From: Theodoxus fluviatilis
Taxonomy: Eukaryota; Mollusca; Gastropoda; Cycloneritida; Neritidae
Assembly (NCBI GenBank): GCA_034096865.1
Contig: JAWQFJ010008537.1
Location: 1 to 20,006, forward strand
Reading direction: 5' to 3'
DNA: 20,006 nucleotides
The notes under the pieces were generated by a model that was not told where the DNA came from, did no database searches, and was given only the letters and a program-made list of their open reading frames with translations. The position numbers were made by a program, and so were the translations under genes. How positions within the stretch are numbered: the stretch's first letter is position 1; every line of letters starts with the position of its first letter. Of this stretch, positions 1-9,113 are shown piece by piece.

Positions 1-21
1 TCAGAGCCGACTTGTAACGAA

Positions 22-242
22 ACACACATACACACAGAGACACATACAACACACACAAACACCGAAACACACACACATACGCACACAAATAGACACACAC
101 ACACACACAGACACACATACACGCACGCACATACACACACGTACACACATACACACACGCCCACACACATACACACACGCCCACACACATACACACACGC
201 ACACACATACCTACACACACAGATACACACACAGACACACGC
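22..242. repeat. (CA)n-type compound microsatellite
   Basis: About 220 bp of alternating CA with scattered T, G and C interruptions (ACACAT, ACACGC and ACACAG variants). The open frame reading through it on the minus strand is only Cys/Val repetition and is not a gene. Confidence 0.95.
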
Positions 243-731
243 ACCCCGACTGTTATGACAACTTCCTCCTCATAATGCAGTATTGAATTATCCATCAGAG
301 GGGCAGCATGTCTTCAAAGTCTTGTTTTCGGCGAACTTGAAATTCGAGACTCCACTAAAAGAACAAGGGAAAATGTACAGGAATGATTTTTTTGTTGATG
401 TTCCTATCCTGTATACGCCAGCCAAGTGATGCCATGATTATGCGCGAATATTTTAGTCATTTCGCACTCACCGCTTTCGAACTTCTTGCAGCCTGTCAGT
501 TGATCTCGCACACATTCAGAACAGAAACGCTATCATTTGCAGTCTTGGTACCTGAGTCAGCATTACAAAAACAGATACGCTCAGAATCCTGGAGCTTAGT
601 GCCAGTTTGATGTGCTGGCCTTACATCCCATGTGATCCCCGGACATAGATTTGAGTGGTGATTTGTTGGAAGATGAAGCTGGGGCAGACTATGAGACCGA
701 AGCTCAAACTTGGATGCTCAAAGACCTGCAC
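243..731. other. No recognisable gene
   Basis: Non-repetitive AT-rich sequence. A 75-codon open frame on the plus strand (383-610) has no recognisable family features and no splice-site support. Nothing else was seen. Confidence 0.5.
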
Positions 732-767
732 CAAAGATAATAGGTTACATGTAACCTATAATCTTTG
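732..767. repeat. 36-bp near-perfect palindrome
   Basis: The sequence from CAAAGAT to ATCTTTG reads the same on both strands around a central GGTTACATGTAACC, with a single mismatched pair (A opposite A, seven bases in from each end). It has no loop, so it is a true palindrome rather than a stem-loop with spacer. Function unknown; it could be a transposon centre, a dimeric factor site or chance. Confidence 0.8.
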
Positions 768-1137
768 CCTGCACGTAGGCCTATTGCAACGAAGGCAGAC
801 TGTTTAAATGAATGGATCCCTGATGAGTAGTTTTCGCATGGTTGGTTTGTTGTCAAGATCAAATTGGATAAATCTTCGAGACATTTGGCTCCTTCTCCTT
901 TTGCTGCTCTTCCAGGGTTGGGATCAAAGTGCAGATTTTCCCAGTTAGACATCGAGATGTCGCTTACCTTCACGACCTATCTGGTTCTGTGTTCTTGTAA
1001 TGCTACAGTCTACACCGTTGGTACTCGACGACGGAAAATTGCATGTTGGGTAGACAATGATTTCCGATGCTAAGGCCAGATTTAGGCCTACTCTCGCGTG
1101 CCCAGTAACCATTAACGTAGGACAAGCAAAAGTCGGG
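768..1137. other. No recognisable gene
   Basis: Unremarkable sequence. Short overlapping open frames on both strands (704-973 minus, 864-1073 plus) show no family signature, and neither is supported by splice sites. Confidence 0.45.
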
Positions 1138-1197
1138 GAGTGGGGGGGGGGGGAGGGGGGGGGGGGAGGGGGGGAGGGGGAGGGAGGGGGGGGGAGG
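1138..1197. repeat. G-run tract (GGGGGA-type)
   Basis: Sixty bases of almost pure G on the plus strand broken by single A or T residues. Several runs of four or more G are close together, so it is able in principle to form G-quadruplexes. Confidence 0.9.
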
Positions 1198-1414
1198 TTG
1201 TGAGAGTAATCTTAATCTTCAGCATAACGAGCCTTAAAAAAGGGTTGCCGGAAAGAAGACTTCCTGAGCCAGAAGGGAAAAACGGCCACTTTGAGGCAAC
1301 TGTTGCATGACATCATTTCACACGAAGAGATTGATGCGGTCCTGACGTGCCGAACTAATCCTTCTCCTCCTCCTGCCTTTCCTTGTCCTCTTCTTGTTCA
1401 TGCTCTTCCTACTC

Positions 1415-1672
1415 CTACTCCTCCTCCTCTTCCATACCTGGTCCTCCTCCTCTTCCATACCTGGTCCTCCTCCTCTTCCATACCTTGTCCTCCTCCTCTT
1501 CCATACCTTGTCCTCCTCCTCTTCCATACCTCCTCCTCCTCTTCCATACCTCCTCCTCCTCTTCCATACCTCCTCCTCTTCTTCCTCCTCCTCCTCCTCC
1601 TCCTCCTCCTCCTCCTCCTCCTCCTCCTCCTCCTCCTCCTCCTCCTCCTCCTCCTCCTCCTCCTCCTTTTCC
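1415..1672. repeat. Pyrimidine minisatellite grading into (TCC)n
   Basis: The landmark TCCATACC starts at 1431, 1454, 1477, 1500, 1523, 1543 and 1563. That gives four 23-bp periods, then two 20-bp periods, after which the array becomes pure CTC/TCC triplets to about 1672. The filler between landmarks is CTCCTCCTC. The long Pro/Ser/Leu frames on the plus strand and the Glu/Gly frames on the minus strand are products of this array, not genes. Confidence 0.95.
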
Positions 1673-1736
1673 TTCTTTCATCATTGTCGTCGTTGCCGTC
1701 GTCGTCATTGTTATCATGTTTATAAACACTTCGCTA

Positions 1737-2012
1737 CATGGATATCTGCAGAAGAGATTTGAATCTCACAGGCATCGACGCAGACAGCTGGGAGCACCTA
1801 CCGGACAACCTGACAACCGCAACTGCTGGAAGAATGCTGTGAGAGAGAGCGTGGGAAGAGCGAGTCTAGAAGCCCGCGGAAGGACAACGGGGAGAACTGC
1901 GGAAAACGGTGAGAGGACAGGTGGACCTCTTCTTCACTTTATCTGCGGAGGTTGTGGGAGGGACTGCCAGTCAAGGTTTGGACGGAGACGGGCTTCCCGG
2001 AGGCAACCCTAA
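1737..2012 (+). pseudogene. LINE (non-LTR retrotransposon) C-terminal remnant
   Basis: Two adjoining frames on the plus strand resemble the end of the pol protein of many metazoan LINEs. The first, from about 1739, reads through DICRRDLNLTGIDADSWEHL, like the usual 'cKRDL..igID.dsWE.LA.dR..WR' region. After a frameshift near 1805 the second frame continues with a Trp-containing segment and then a basic tail with FICGGCGRDCQSRFG, the usual C-x2-C...C terminal finger. The final His/Cys part of that finger is replaced by RRASRRQP and a stop at 2010-2012. The family resemblance is from general knowledge, not a search. Everything 5' of this point is missing; the remnant starts about 65 bp after the CTC microsatellite. 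It is dead: truncated, frameshifted and with a degraded finger. Confidence 0.7.
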
Positions 2013-2788
2013 AGGCCGTCACACAGGATGCAAAAGAAATGTTTTTGGATCGTGCAATATAAGTTTCCTCGTGTGTGAACAGAAAATTATGTCAGTGGAC
2101 ATTCGAGTCACCAGAAATTATTTCAGTTTGGGGCCGAATCTATTCACCCAGTATTTCAAGTGAAATGCTTCTGTCCGTCAGCAAATGGGGACGCACCTTG
2201 CCTATAACCGTCGCTCTTTACCCTCACAGGAGTCAATTATGTCTGTTCTTTTTTCTTCGGTTCACACGCAAAACGTTCACTTGTAGAATTACTTGCGCAC
2301 ACACAAAGAAACCATAACCAAATAGCAGTATTGATTTATCAAAACTCTTTGTAGAACATATCAATATTACATTTAAATCGCCACATTATTCAAATCGAGA
2401 CGTGCGTCGGAGTCCTCTGCGCAAGTCGAAGCTCAAGCCATTCTGTGGATCGAGTCAGTATCGCCGGTAGGCGAGTAAGTCTCTAGTGAACTAGAATGAG
2501 CTCGAGCCACTGACAGAGGTACAGGATACTGCGTGGTTTATAAGTTATAGAGTAGTTGAGTGGTTCAAGGTGTTACCTCCAAACAATTTCTAAGGCAGAG
2601 AAATATTATTGATACAGCGTGTTTCTGTTGCACCGTGTGTGACTGCCTCCACGCTTGGTACGCGATCCTCTAGTGGGACCAGAGACGCGTTTCGGTTCGA
2701 GAGGTATTTAAACAAATGTTCAGAGATGAGCGCTCACGGCGAGTGCCTGCGTGAACAAGTTCAATAAGGAGAAAAAAATTTGGGTTAT
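2013..2788. other. No recognisable gene; possible LINE 3' UTR
   Basis: Lies directly downstream of the LINE remnant, so the first few hundred bases may be its 3' untranslated region. I could not see a tail or a target-site duplication. Open frames here are short and without family features. Confidence 0.4.
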
Positions 2789-2791
2789 CAT

Positions 2792-2817
2792 CAGCAGCAG
2801 CAGCAGGAGCAGCAGGA

Positions 2818-2871
<54 letters not shown>

Positions 2872-2880
2872 GCATCATCA
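2792..2880. repeat. (CAG)n trinucleotide tract
   Basis: About 27 CAG triplets interrupted by GGA, CAA and CAT variants. Frames crossing it (poly-Ser on plus, poly-Ala on minus) are open only because of the repeat. Confidence 0.95.
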
Positions 2881-3647
2881 CTGCAAGGTCTGCATGTAAA
2901 GTCGTTATTCCACGTCTTCATACTGCAAACACTTTGTGTGTTAACCTGTGACTCAAGACCACAAGAACTACGACTACGAGGAAAGTCGGTAGGAGCTCCA
3001 TACGCGAGGATCAATAACGTATTACCAGGCCTGGCTGCGTGAGGACTCGAGCAGATTGGTCATATCGGATGTGAACTGCTGGGCAAAGCGTTGACAATAA
3101 TTATCGTTTAGATGCAACATGTGGCCGAAACTCCAGCAAGAACGATAGTGAACACTATCGGGAAACCACTGACGGCCCGTTTTGATGACAATGTGAAGAA
3201 ATTAAACGGATGTTGCTTTGGCTCTGACCTTGTAAGCAATTGCGCTAGTAGCAGCACTTCGGGTTCACGCTGTTTGAGAGACATTTCGACTTTGGTGATT
3301 ATTTTTCGCGAAGCTAAACTGTGCAAGAAGCATACACCTGGATTATGTAGGCCAGACAGAGCAACATTTCCTACTGCACAGTTTGTTCTGCCACACCTCA
3401 TTCACCAGCTGGACTGCTCAGGTTTGGCGTTGTCCGGGCCTGCACCGGTAGTACTTGCACATCCAGCCCCATGCAGAGCCTCTGTGCTACTGGGAGACAT
3501 TTCAGGGTCTAAGTGATGCAGGGATTCTCAGACCATCAGGACCTACAACTTGCCTTTTAAAAACACATGCAGGCAGCCTCAGTGATATTTGCAGCTTTGC
3601 ACTGGTGATCCTATATGTCTCGGAGCAAGTCTATCATTGACCAGTAA
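2881..3647. other. No recognisable gene
   Basis: A 134-codon frame from 3112 on plus and a 97-codon frame on minus (3108-3401) overlap. Neither has a recognisable motif, and composition does not favour one over the other. I leave the stretch unannotated. Confidence 0.4.
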
Positions 3648-3893
3648 AAGAACCTCCAGCAGACTTTTCCCTCAAGGTTTACACTGCGGGTCCGTTCCCT
3701 TTCCAAGCGCTCTGTCTGTAGCTCTGCATTGGGTAGCTTTCTCACATGGCCCAATGCCAGGTTGGACTCCCAGGGGGACATCCAGTTATTTGATGATGAT
3801 TGCTTGAGTGCTTTGGACCAGTATGACTGCGTCTGGTCTGAGGTTTCGGCTCAGGAGTTGTCCTGGAGCGGCAGTGCCTCTTTGAGAACCTAA
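3648..3893 (+). pseudogene. Possible degenerate coding fragment, unknown
   Basis: An 81-codon open stretch without its own start, running from just after an in-frame TAA at 3645 to a TAA at 3891. The composition is protein-like: a basic N-terminal part, then LDSQGDIQLFDDDCLSALDQ, an acidic segment, and SGSASLRT before the stop. A short frame with MSRSKSIIDQ precedes the TAA in the same phase, as if one stop had been acquired. I do not recognise the family. It may equally be chance openness. Confidence 0.2.
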
Positions 3894-3968
3894 GACTTTC
3901 AATAACATGACGTTCCCATTATGGTTTGCAGAATCATCATGAAGCGCGGTCTTTTTGATTCCATAATT

Positions 3969-4012
3969 CACCCCCCCCCCCCTCCCACCCCAACCCCACC
4001 CCAACCCCCCCA
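3969..4012. repeat. C-run tract
   Basis: Poly-C interrupted by CCCAACCCCACC-like variants. Confidence 0.9.
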
Positions 4013-5202
4013 AAAACCTTTACAACAGCCAAGCTCCAAAGTCCTCATACTTTGCAACGAACCCTCTCGAGAGTGCTGAGGAAATGTAACTTTCGAATTT
4101 TCGAATGTAATACGAACTTTCTTGACTTCTTGCAGGAAATTTTGTGGTTTCTTACGTTGTAATGAATTAAAAAATCGTAATCAGTACATACGCCAAGAGA
4201 AACAAATTAGTTTTATTTCATGAGTGATTACTACTACTCCCAGAAAGCAACATGCTTTCAACACTAACGAATTGTGCGAAACAACACATTTTCTTCCACC
4301 GCCGCGCGGATTAACACTCGCAAGCACGTTTTTAAAAAAAGGTGAAAGCCACCGAAATTGGGTATGTTGTTGTTGTTTGTTAAGTGCTCTATGAGCACGT
4401 AAAAAACTTCGACGAAGACCAACTTATTTCTACATTGACTGTTCGAGGACGTGTCATTGAGATGTAATATGTGCATCTCTTTGCTCACAACTTCAGTTCT
4501 ACGGGCAGTAGTCGCAGTACGTACATGTTGTAGCGAGAGGTTTTGGAGTCCTTGGACGTGACCCCTTTCACTCACAGCTCAGTCCTAGGCGGTTCCCAGC
4601 AGTCTGACGAGCCACAGAGAAGTATCTCATGCTAGACCTGAGACAGAGGGGCCGAGTGTCTGAAAAAGCTACAAAATATGGAACAACTTCACCAGCATCT
4701 CGTACCGGATACTTACTGATAACACGTACGGCATGAAGGCATGCGATTTATGACCTCCTCCAGGAAAAAAATTATCAGGCGAAAGTTCTTCATAACATCT
4801 GTCCACATTTTATAGAGTTGATGGCTTCTTTCAATTGTCCCATGCATTCTCAGATTCGAAGCTGATGTCTAAGCCTAAGTGCGAATGAAATTGCTGAAAC
4901 TGAAATCGTCAGCTCCACCGAATTCGTTGTTCTTCCTATTTCTATCATGTCACTTCAAGCCGGCATTCTTTTACCGTTCACGTCTTGATCGCTCCAAATG
5001 CCACGTCGAACAGGGTTGACTTTTCGCATTGAGCTCACTGGCCGTGCTCTCATCAATTCTACAAGTAAAACAGGTGACCAGTCATGGATGAATAGAACCC
5101 AGCATCCACGAGGAGACCGAAGCCATGTCGTAGGCAAAACATGAACCAACCGAACAATCGCAAATAAACAATGCACCAGGGAGTGGTGTGAGATAAGGAA
5201 GA
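4013..5202. other. No recognisable gene; possibly part of the 3' UTR of the minus-strand gene
   Basis: No coding signal on either strand. If transcription of the minus-strand gene ending at 5309 runs to the AATAAA at 4217-4212, this stretch would be mostly its 3' untranslated region. Confidence 0.35.
4212..4217 (-). promoter_or_regulatory. Candidate polyadenylation signal AATAAA
   Basis: Forward TTTATT, that is AATAAA on the minus strand. It is the nearest canonical hexamer I could find downstream of the stop codon at 5309, implying a 3' UTR of about 1.1 kb. The hexamer is short, so this is only a candidate. Confidence 0.3.
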
Positions 5203-5272
5203 AGGGGGGGGGGGGGGGGGAGGGTGTTGGGGTGGGGGGTGGGCGTGGGGGGGGGGGGGGGGGAGGCGGGGT
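5203..5272. repeat. G-run tract
   Basis: About 70 bases of poly-G with GGTGTTGGGG and GGGCGTGGGG interruptions. It falls 37 bases beyond the stop codon of the minus-strand gene, so a transcript of that gene would contain it as poly-C. Confidence 0.9.
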
Positions 5273-5308
5273 TGTAGAATAGGAGACCCAACCTTGAGTT
5301 TCATATCC

Positions 5309-6185
5309 CTACACCCCGAGTGCCAGTCTCCTGTGGTCCTTGGGGGACGGGTGGAGAGGAGAGGAGGGCAGAGAGGCCTGGGGAAGGGAGTGGACAATGG
5401 AGGACAAAGGTGAAGTTGGTGGCGTCGACAACTGCGGGGAAGCCTTGGACAGGTGGGATTGTGGACGAGAAGGGGACGGGTGGGGAAGGGGTGCCCTTGG
5501 AGGGGTGGATGATCTCACGCGAGAGCGAGAGCGTGGACGGGGGGCAGGATGGGGGAACGGGGGGTAGTTGCGCTGTACGCTCCAGCAGGTGGGACATGCC
5601 AGAGGGAGCTCCAACATCGACTCCCGCACCCCCTTCATGTGCTTCTCCCTGTCAGGGCAGAAGGGGGTGGGGTAGAGAACGACAGGATGCCTCACTCCTA
5701 GTGGCAGGCCACGGTAGAACTGCCGGTCCCCAGTGCGCACGCAGAAACTCTCGTTAGAACGCTGCACATGGCGGAAGTTCACGCCCTCCATTCCCATCCT
5801 GGCCAGCCTTCGCTGGTAATGCCTGCGCATGCGTACATTGACCGTCCGACAGACGGCGCCGGGAAGGCGCATGCGCGAGACTTCCGCTTCGCTGACGTCA
5901 CCCGGGTAAGACTTCCGGGAGTTGCTCGAGTTCCCTGTCCGAGTACGGGAACGCGAGCTCCCCGACGATGATGTGGACGAAAACGATGACACCGACGACG
6001 GCGATGACGCATCAGAAGATGGCAGGGACAATAAGGGTCCCGACGCAGGGTAGGGGAGGCCCAGGGCGTGACGAGAAAACGCCGAAGACAAAACTCTTGG
6101 CGGTGATGACTGTGGCGATGTTGACGTTGACGAGTCCACCTGACGCGCAGATGTCTCGTTCCCGGAAACGGATTTGGAGGGCCAT
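5309..6185 (-). CDS. Uncharacterised Ser/Pro-rich protein, terminal coding exon
   Basis: Second coding exon of the two-exon minus-strand gene (residues 211-502 of the predicted 502). The acceptor is strong: a pyrimidine-rich stretch ending TTTCTTACAG at 6191-6186. The exon opens with the third base of an Arg codon and continues WPSKSVSGNETSARQ. In order it encodes a Ser-rich stretch (about residues 264-303), a basic block with five cysteines (about 317-412, including NVRMRRHYQRRLARMG, CVRTGDRQFY, FCPDREKH and a terminal CPTCW), and a Pro/Ser-rich tail (about 417-502) ending ALGV and TAG. I do not recognise a domain. The long Ser/Pro tracts suggest disorder; the central Cys/Arg block is the part most likely to be conserved. 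No signal peptide or membrane segment is visible. Frames on the plus strand over the same DNA (for example 5320-5757) are shadows. Confidence 0.6.
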
Positions 6186-6375
6186 CTGTAAGAAATGACA
6201 CAATTCCATTGGAGAAGGTGCAATTACTTCGCCTTTCCAAACGTCAGTTTCTGCTTGCCACAAGTCGTACTATTGCTCCTCCCTGCGACATATATTAGAC
6301 TTTGTGACCCTGCCCAAAACCCTCCACAAAATGTCACGTGGAGAGGCACCGAATATCATGGTTTATTCAAAGCTA

Positions 6376-6480
6376 CGAATAAATAAACAAATAACTAAAT
6401 AACTATCTAACTAAATAACTGGCTAACTAACAAAGTAACTGACAAAGTAACTAATAAACCAACTACATAACTAACTAAAC
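6376..6480. repeat. Degenerate (AACT)n tract
   Basis: Imperfect repeats of AACTAACT and AAATAACT with many substitutions; an old, decaying tetranucleotide array directly before the GGAT array. Confidence 0.85.
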
Positions 6481-6539
6481 GAATGAATGGATGAATGAAT
6501 TAATAAACAAATAAGGAATAAACAGACAAAAGGACGGAC

Positions 6540-6686
6540 GGACGGGTGGATGAGAGGGTAGGTGGGTGGGTGGGTGGGTGGATGGATGGATGGATGGATG
6601 GATGGATGGATGGATGGATGGATGGATGGATGGATGGATGGATGGATGGATGGATGGATGGATAGATGGATGGATGGATGGATGGA
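6540..6686. repeat. (GGAT)n tetranucleotide microsatellite
   Basis: About 25 near-perfect GGAT units from 6580, preceded by GGGT variants. Met/Asp/Gly/Trp frames on plus and Ile/His/Pro/Ser frames on minus are repeat translations. Confidence 0.97.
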
Positions 6687-6788
6687 AGGCAATTGGCCCA
6701 GGAAAACCGTGCTGTCGTGTGTTACTCGCAAGGGCGTTAACCCCTATTTTTGTTGCTTCTTTGGGAGAGAAGAAAGAGCATAACAGAT

Positions 6789-6963
6789 GGATGGAGTTTT
6801 ACGGCCTATCAGCCCTTGTAGGCTATGTAAGGCCATTGAGCACGAAAATCACTAAAATTGTTTATATTAAGCGCAAATCAAGTCACGATGTCCCTATTTA
6901 TTCACCTCTTACGAATCGCATAGGGAGACGCCGTGGGTCAATTCTTTCCCCCAACTCACAGGG
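6789..6963 (+). mobile_element. SINE-like dispersed repeat, copy 1
   Basis: Begins GGATGGAGTTTTACGG and ends CCCCCAACTCACAGG. It aligns over its whole length with the reverse complement of 13698-13879, with substitutions and small gaps. Shared landmarks are GCGCAAATCAAGTCACGATG, GAGCACGAAAA, and a GTAGG...GTCAATTCTT...CCCCCAAC end. Flanks GCATAACAGAT and GCATAATTATA could be a decayed target duplication. No RNA polymerase III A or B box is obvious and there is no poly-A tail, so 'SINE-like' refers to size and flanking duplication only. It sits in the intron of the minus-strand gene, 100 bp from the GGAT array. Confidence 0.75.
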
Positions 6964-7466
6964 CATAATTATACACAATACTTTCCGTTAATAATTGGAC
7001 GAGACACGTCAAGTGTATTGCCCTGATCAATGAAGCAATACGATGGTGAAACGTTGGCCCTGGCAAGGTTGCAGTGAGGATGACGGATAAACTGGTCTAC
7101 TTGCACATGGAGGTAACGCTCAACGAATCATGAGGAACTTTGTCATTGATTCGTGTTTACATTAAAATATAAAATGTCATACCACAAACCCTTGATCAAA
7201 AGTCCAGATAAAGCTCTTCTACATATACACCAGATCTTGTTGGTTCTGCCACATCAGTCTTAACAACATTCAGTTACACTGCGTGCTAGAAAGCTGCTCC
7301 TGAGAATATCACAATTCTAAACGTTGGACTAAGGACAACCGAATGCATTACGGTTTTTGCGTCATCAACACAAAACTTTTGTATGCAGTTCTATTTATCG
7401 CCATTTCTCGAATCGGTAATAATCTTCACATAAACCCTTTTAGCATTGTAGTTCTTCACACACCTT
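6964..7466. other. Intronic sequence without further features
   Basis: AT-rich intronic DNA between the dispersed repeat and the GC donor. No exon candidate with both splice signals was seen. Confidence 0.5.
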
Positions 7467-7528
7467 TTCATAGACTATGACTGCTGAACTTCACCCATAA
7501 AATAATACACTGTTTCCGTGTAACTTGC

Positions 7529-8168
7529 CTGATGACGCTCTCGGTGGTCAAAGGGAAGGACCCGCTCAGTGCAGACTTGACCTTGACCTTGGTTGCCTGG
7601 TCCACAGGGCGGAGCCCAAGGGCTTGTCCATCAAACACGTGCAGCGCGGCGATCGGACCGGGAGGGGCCGGCGCCACTGAGAGGATGGGCGAGGAGGCGG
7701 CCCCGACATGCTGGACGGTACTGGCCAGTTGGATGATGCAAGGTCGGGACTGTGTGACGGCTGTCACAGTGGACGTGTCGGTCCCACCCACGGATGCCAC
7801 AATGCAGGTGATTATTCGACCCCTCGGGGTTGGTGACGTTAAGGAGACAGGTCGGGAGATGGGAGGGGTCAACGAAGCGGCCATGGTCATGGAGATGGGC
7901 GTGGTCACACAAGAAGGCGTGGTCAAAGACGATGGCATTGTTATGGACGCGGGGTTGTCAAGCGACATGTGCATAGTTAGAGACGGCTGTGGAGTCAGAG
8001 TCATGGGTGCAGTAAGAACAGGCGACTCTGTCTGGACGCTGGGCAGGACTCGAGCGATGGGTCTGCCCAATGTAGCAGAAAAACTGGTTCCGGCCTGTGT
8101 AATTGTCACAGTGGACGCGGTTTCCAAAATGGAGGTGCTCTCAGCGGCATGACTGGACATGACTATTC
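7529..8168 (-). CDS. Uncharacterised Thr/Ser/Pro-rich protein, first coding exon
   Basis: Upstream coding exon of the minus-strand gene. The acceptor GATGATTTGCAG ends at 8169, preceded by a branch-point-like TTACTGAT, so the exon starts at 8168. The first ATG is at 8160 in a GTCATGT context, and I take it as the probable start with a 5' untranslated exon upstream. The frame is also open for the eight bases back to the acceptor, so an earlier coding exon is possible; none was found in the window. It encodes residues 1-210 plus two bases of codon 211. Residues about 45-110 are imperfect short repeats of the type T(P/M)xSLT. The remainder (RIITCIVASVGGTDTSTVTA, then HVFDGQALGLRPVDQATKVK) looks more ordered. 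The product is unrecognised. The Val/Met/Gly-rich frame on the plus strand over the same bases is a shadow. Confidence 0.6.
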
Positions 8169-8660
8169 CTGCAAATCATCAGTAAGCGACAATCTATGTG
8201 AGACCGCTTTAACGAGATCAATGAAAATGCGGCAATATCAAACAAACAAAGGTCCAAAACATTTGCAAAGCCTGTCGTTTCGTCTGGCAGTTTTAGTTGT
8301 CCAGTCGTGGCACATGCAACATCATGCAATCATAAAAATGGACAAACTGGGGATGATATTTGGCGTTTACGTGAGAAGTGGTCTTTTCCTTCATCTCAAT
8401 TCCGTTCAAATCCAATCTGCTCCGCTAGTTTTGTGCCACTTAAAGATATCGTTTCTCTCAAAATATTGACGCATGCCCCTTTGCAATCCCGTGTCTTTTA
8501 CTGATTTAGCGTTTGACCTGGTACAAAATCCCGCACTTACTTGACTTTTTTAAAGCTAATAATGATTCCAACCACAGCCATCACATCAAAACGGCCACCA
8601 TCACCACCACGATAAGCATCATAACTTCAACGACAAAAACAATAATAACAAGAAGAACGG
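8169..8660. other. No recognisable gene
   Basis: Immediately upstream of the first coding exon on the minus strand, hence probably intron or 5' region of that gene. No further exon could be placed. Confidence 0.4.
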
Positions 8661-8738
8661 TAATGAAGATAACATGAATTAAAACAACAACGATGACGTT
8701 AATGAAGATAACAGGAATTAAAACAACAACGATGACGT
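8661..8738. repeat. 39-bp tandem duplication
   Basis: Two adjacent units at 8661-8699 and 8700-8738 begin TAATGAAGATAACA and end ACAACGATGACGT, with one mismatch (T to G at unit position 15). The near identity implies a recent duplication. Confidence 0.9.
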
Positions 8739-9110
8739 TACTGATGAGAAGCTGAAGATGATGGTAATGACAATGCCGAGGACAATCTAGTGACTTGTAA
8801 ACTTGGTCGTCCCTCGGCAGTGGCGAATAAGGATCGCTGCCCAGAAGCCTACCTGTCAGTCAGGACATCCCACCACTGGGCTACATGCGTGCATGCTGTC
8901 TTGCACGGTTCATGCTTCCATACAAATGAGTACTCCGTGGGAGCTCGTGCCTCTAGAGCCTGCCGAGCAAACATCTAACGGAGTCGTACTTTTGTCCACT
9001 GCTGGTGCACATTAATTTTGGAGCCGTGCAATCCAGTCGGCTCGTTTTCCCCAGGAATTTGTTCAGACAGCATACTGTGTGCTCCACTGCTTTTCCGTGT
9101 TGTCAGGAAG
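8739..9110. other. No recognisable gene
   Basis: Overlapping short plus-strand frames (8790-8978, 8803-9015) have no family features. Confidence 0.45.
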
Positions 9111-9113
9111 TAA

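Larger units (their letters stand above)
6186..7528 (-). other. Intron with GC-AG boundaries
   Basis: On the minus strand the donor reads CAG|GCAAGTTA (intron starts 7528) and the acceptor TTTCTTACAG (intron ends 6186). The upstream exon ends two bases into a codon and the downstream exon supplies one base, so the frame is kept. The nearest GT (7524-7523) would leave phase 0 and break the long downstream frame. GC donors are a small minority of animal introns and typically carry a strong AG|GCAAGT context, as here. The intron contains the AACT tract, the GGAT tract and a copy of the dispersed 180-bp repeat. Confidence 0.55.

Noticed and set aside
2670..3014. Poly-Ala protein on minus across the CAG tract
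   Set aside because: The frame is open because of the trinucleotide array; flanking residues show no family features.
5320..5757. 145-codon plus-strand open frame
   Set aside because: Gly/Glu/Arg-rich shadow of the Ser/Pro-rich minus-strand exon, which is longer and spliced in phase.
6789..6963. tRNA-derived SINE head
   Set aside because: No A-box or B-box pattern and no cloverleaf could be found in either copy.
6471..6991. Met/Asp/Gly/Trp and Ile/His/Pro/Ser repeat proteins
   Set aside because: Translations of the GGAT array and of the dispersed repeat, not genes.
7523..7524. GT donor four bases past the GC donor
   Set aside because: The exon would end in phase 0, while the long downstream frame needs two carried bases, and the context GCAA|GTTACA is weak.
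7532..8152. 206-codon plus-strand open frame
   Set aside because: Exact antisense of the minus-strand exon. The minus frame has both splice signals and phase agreement with the next exon; the plus frame has neither.
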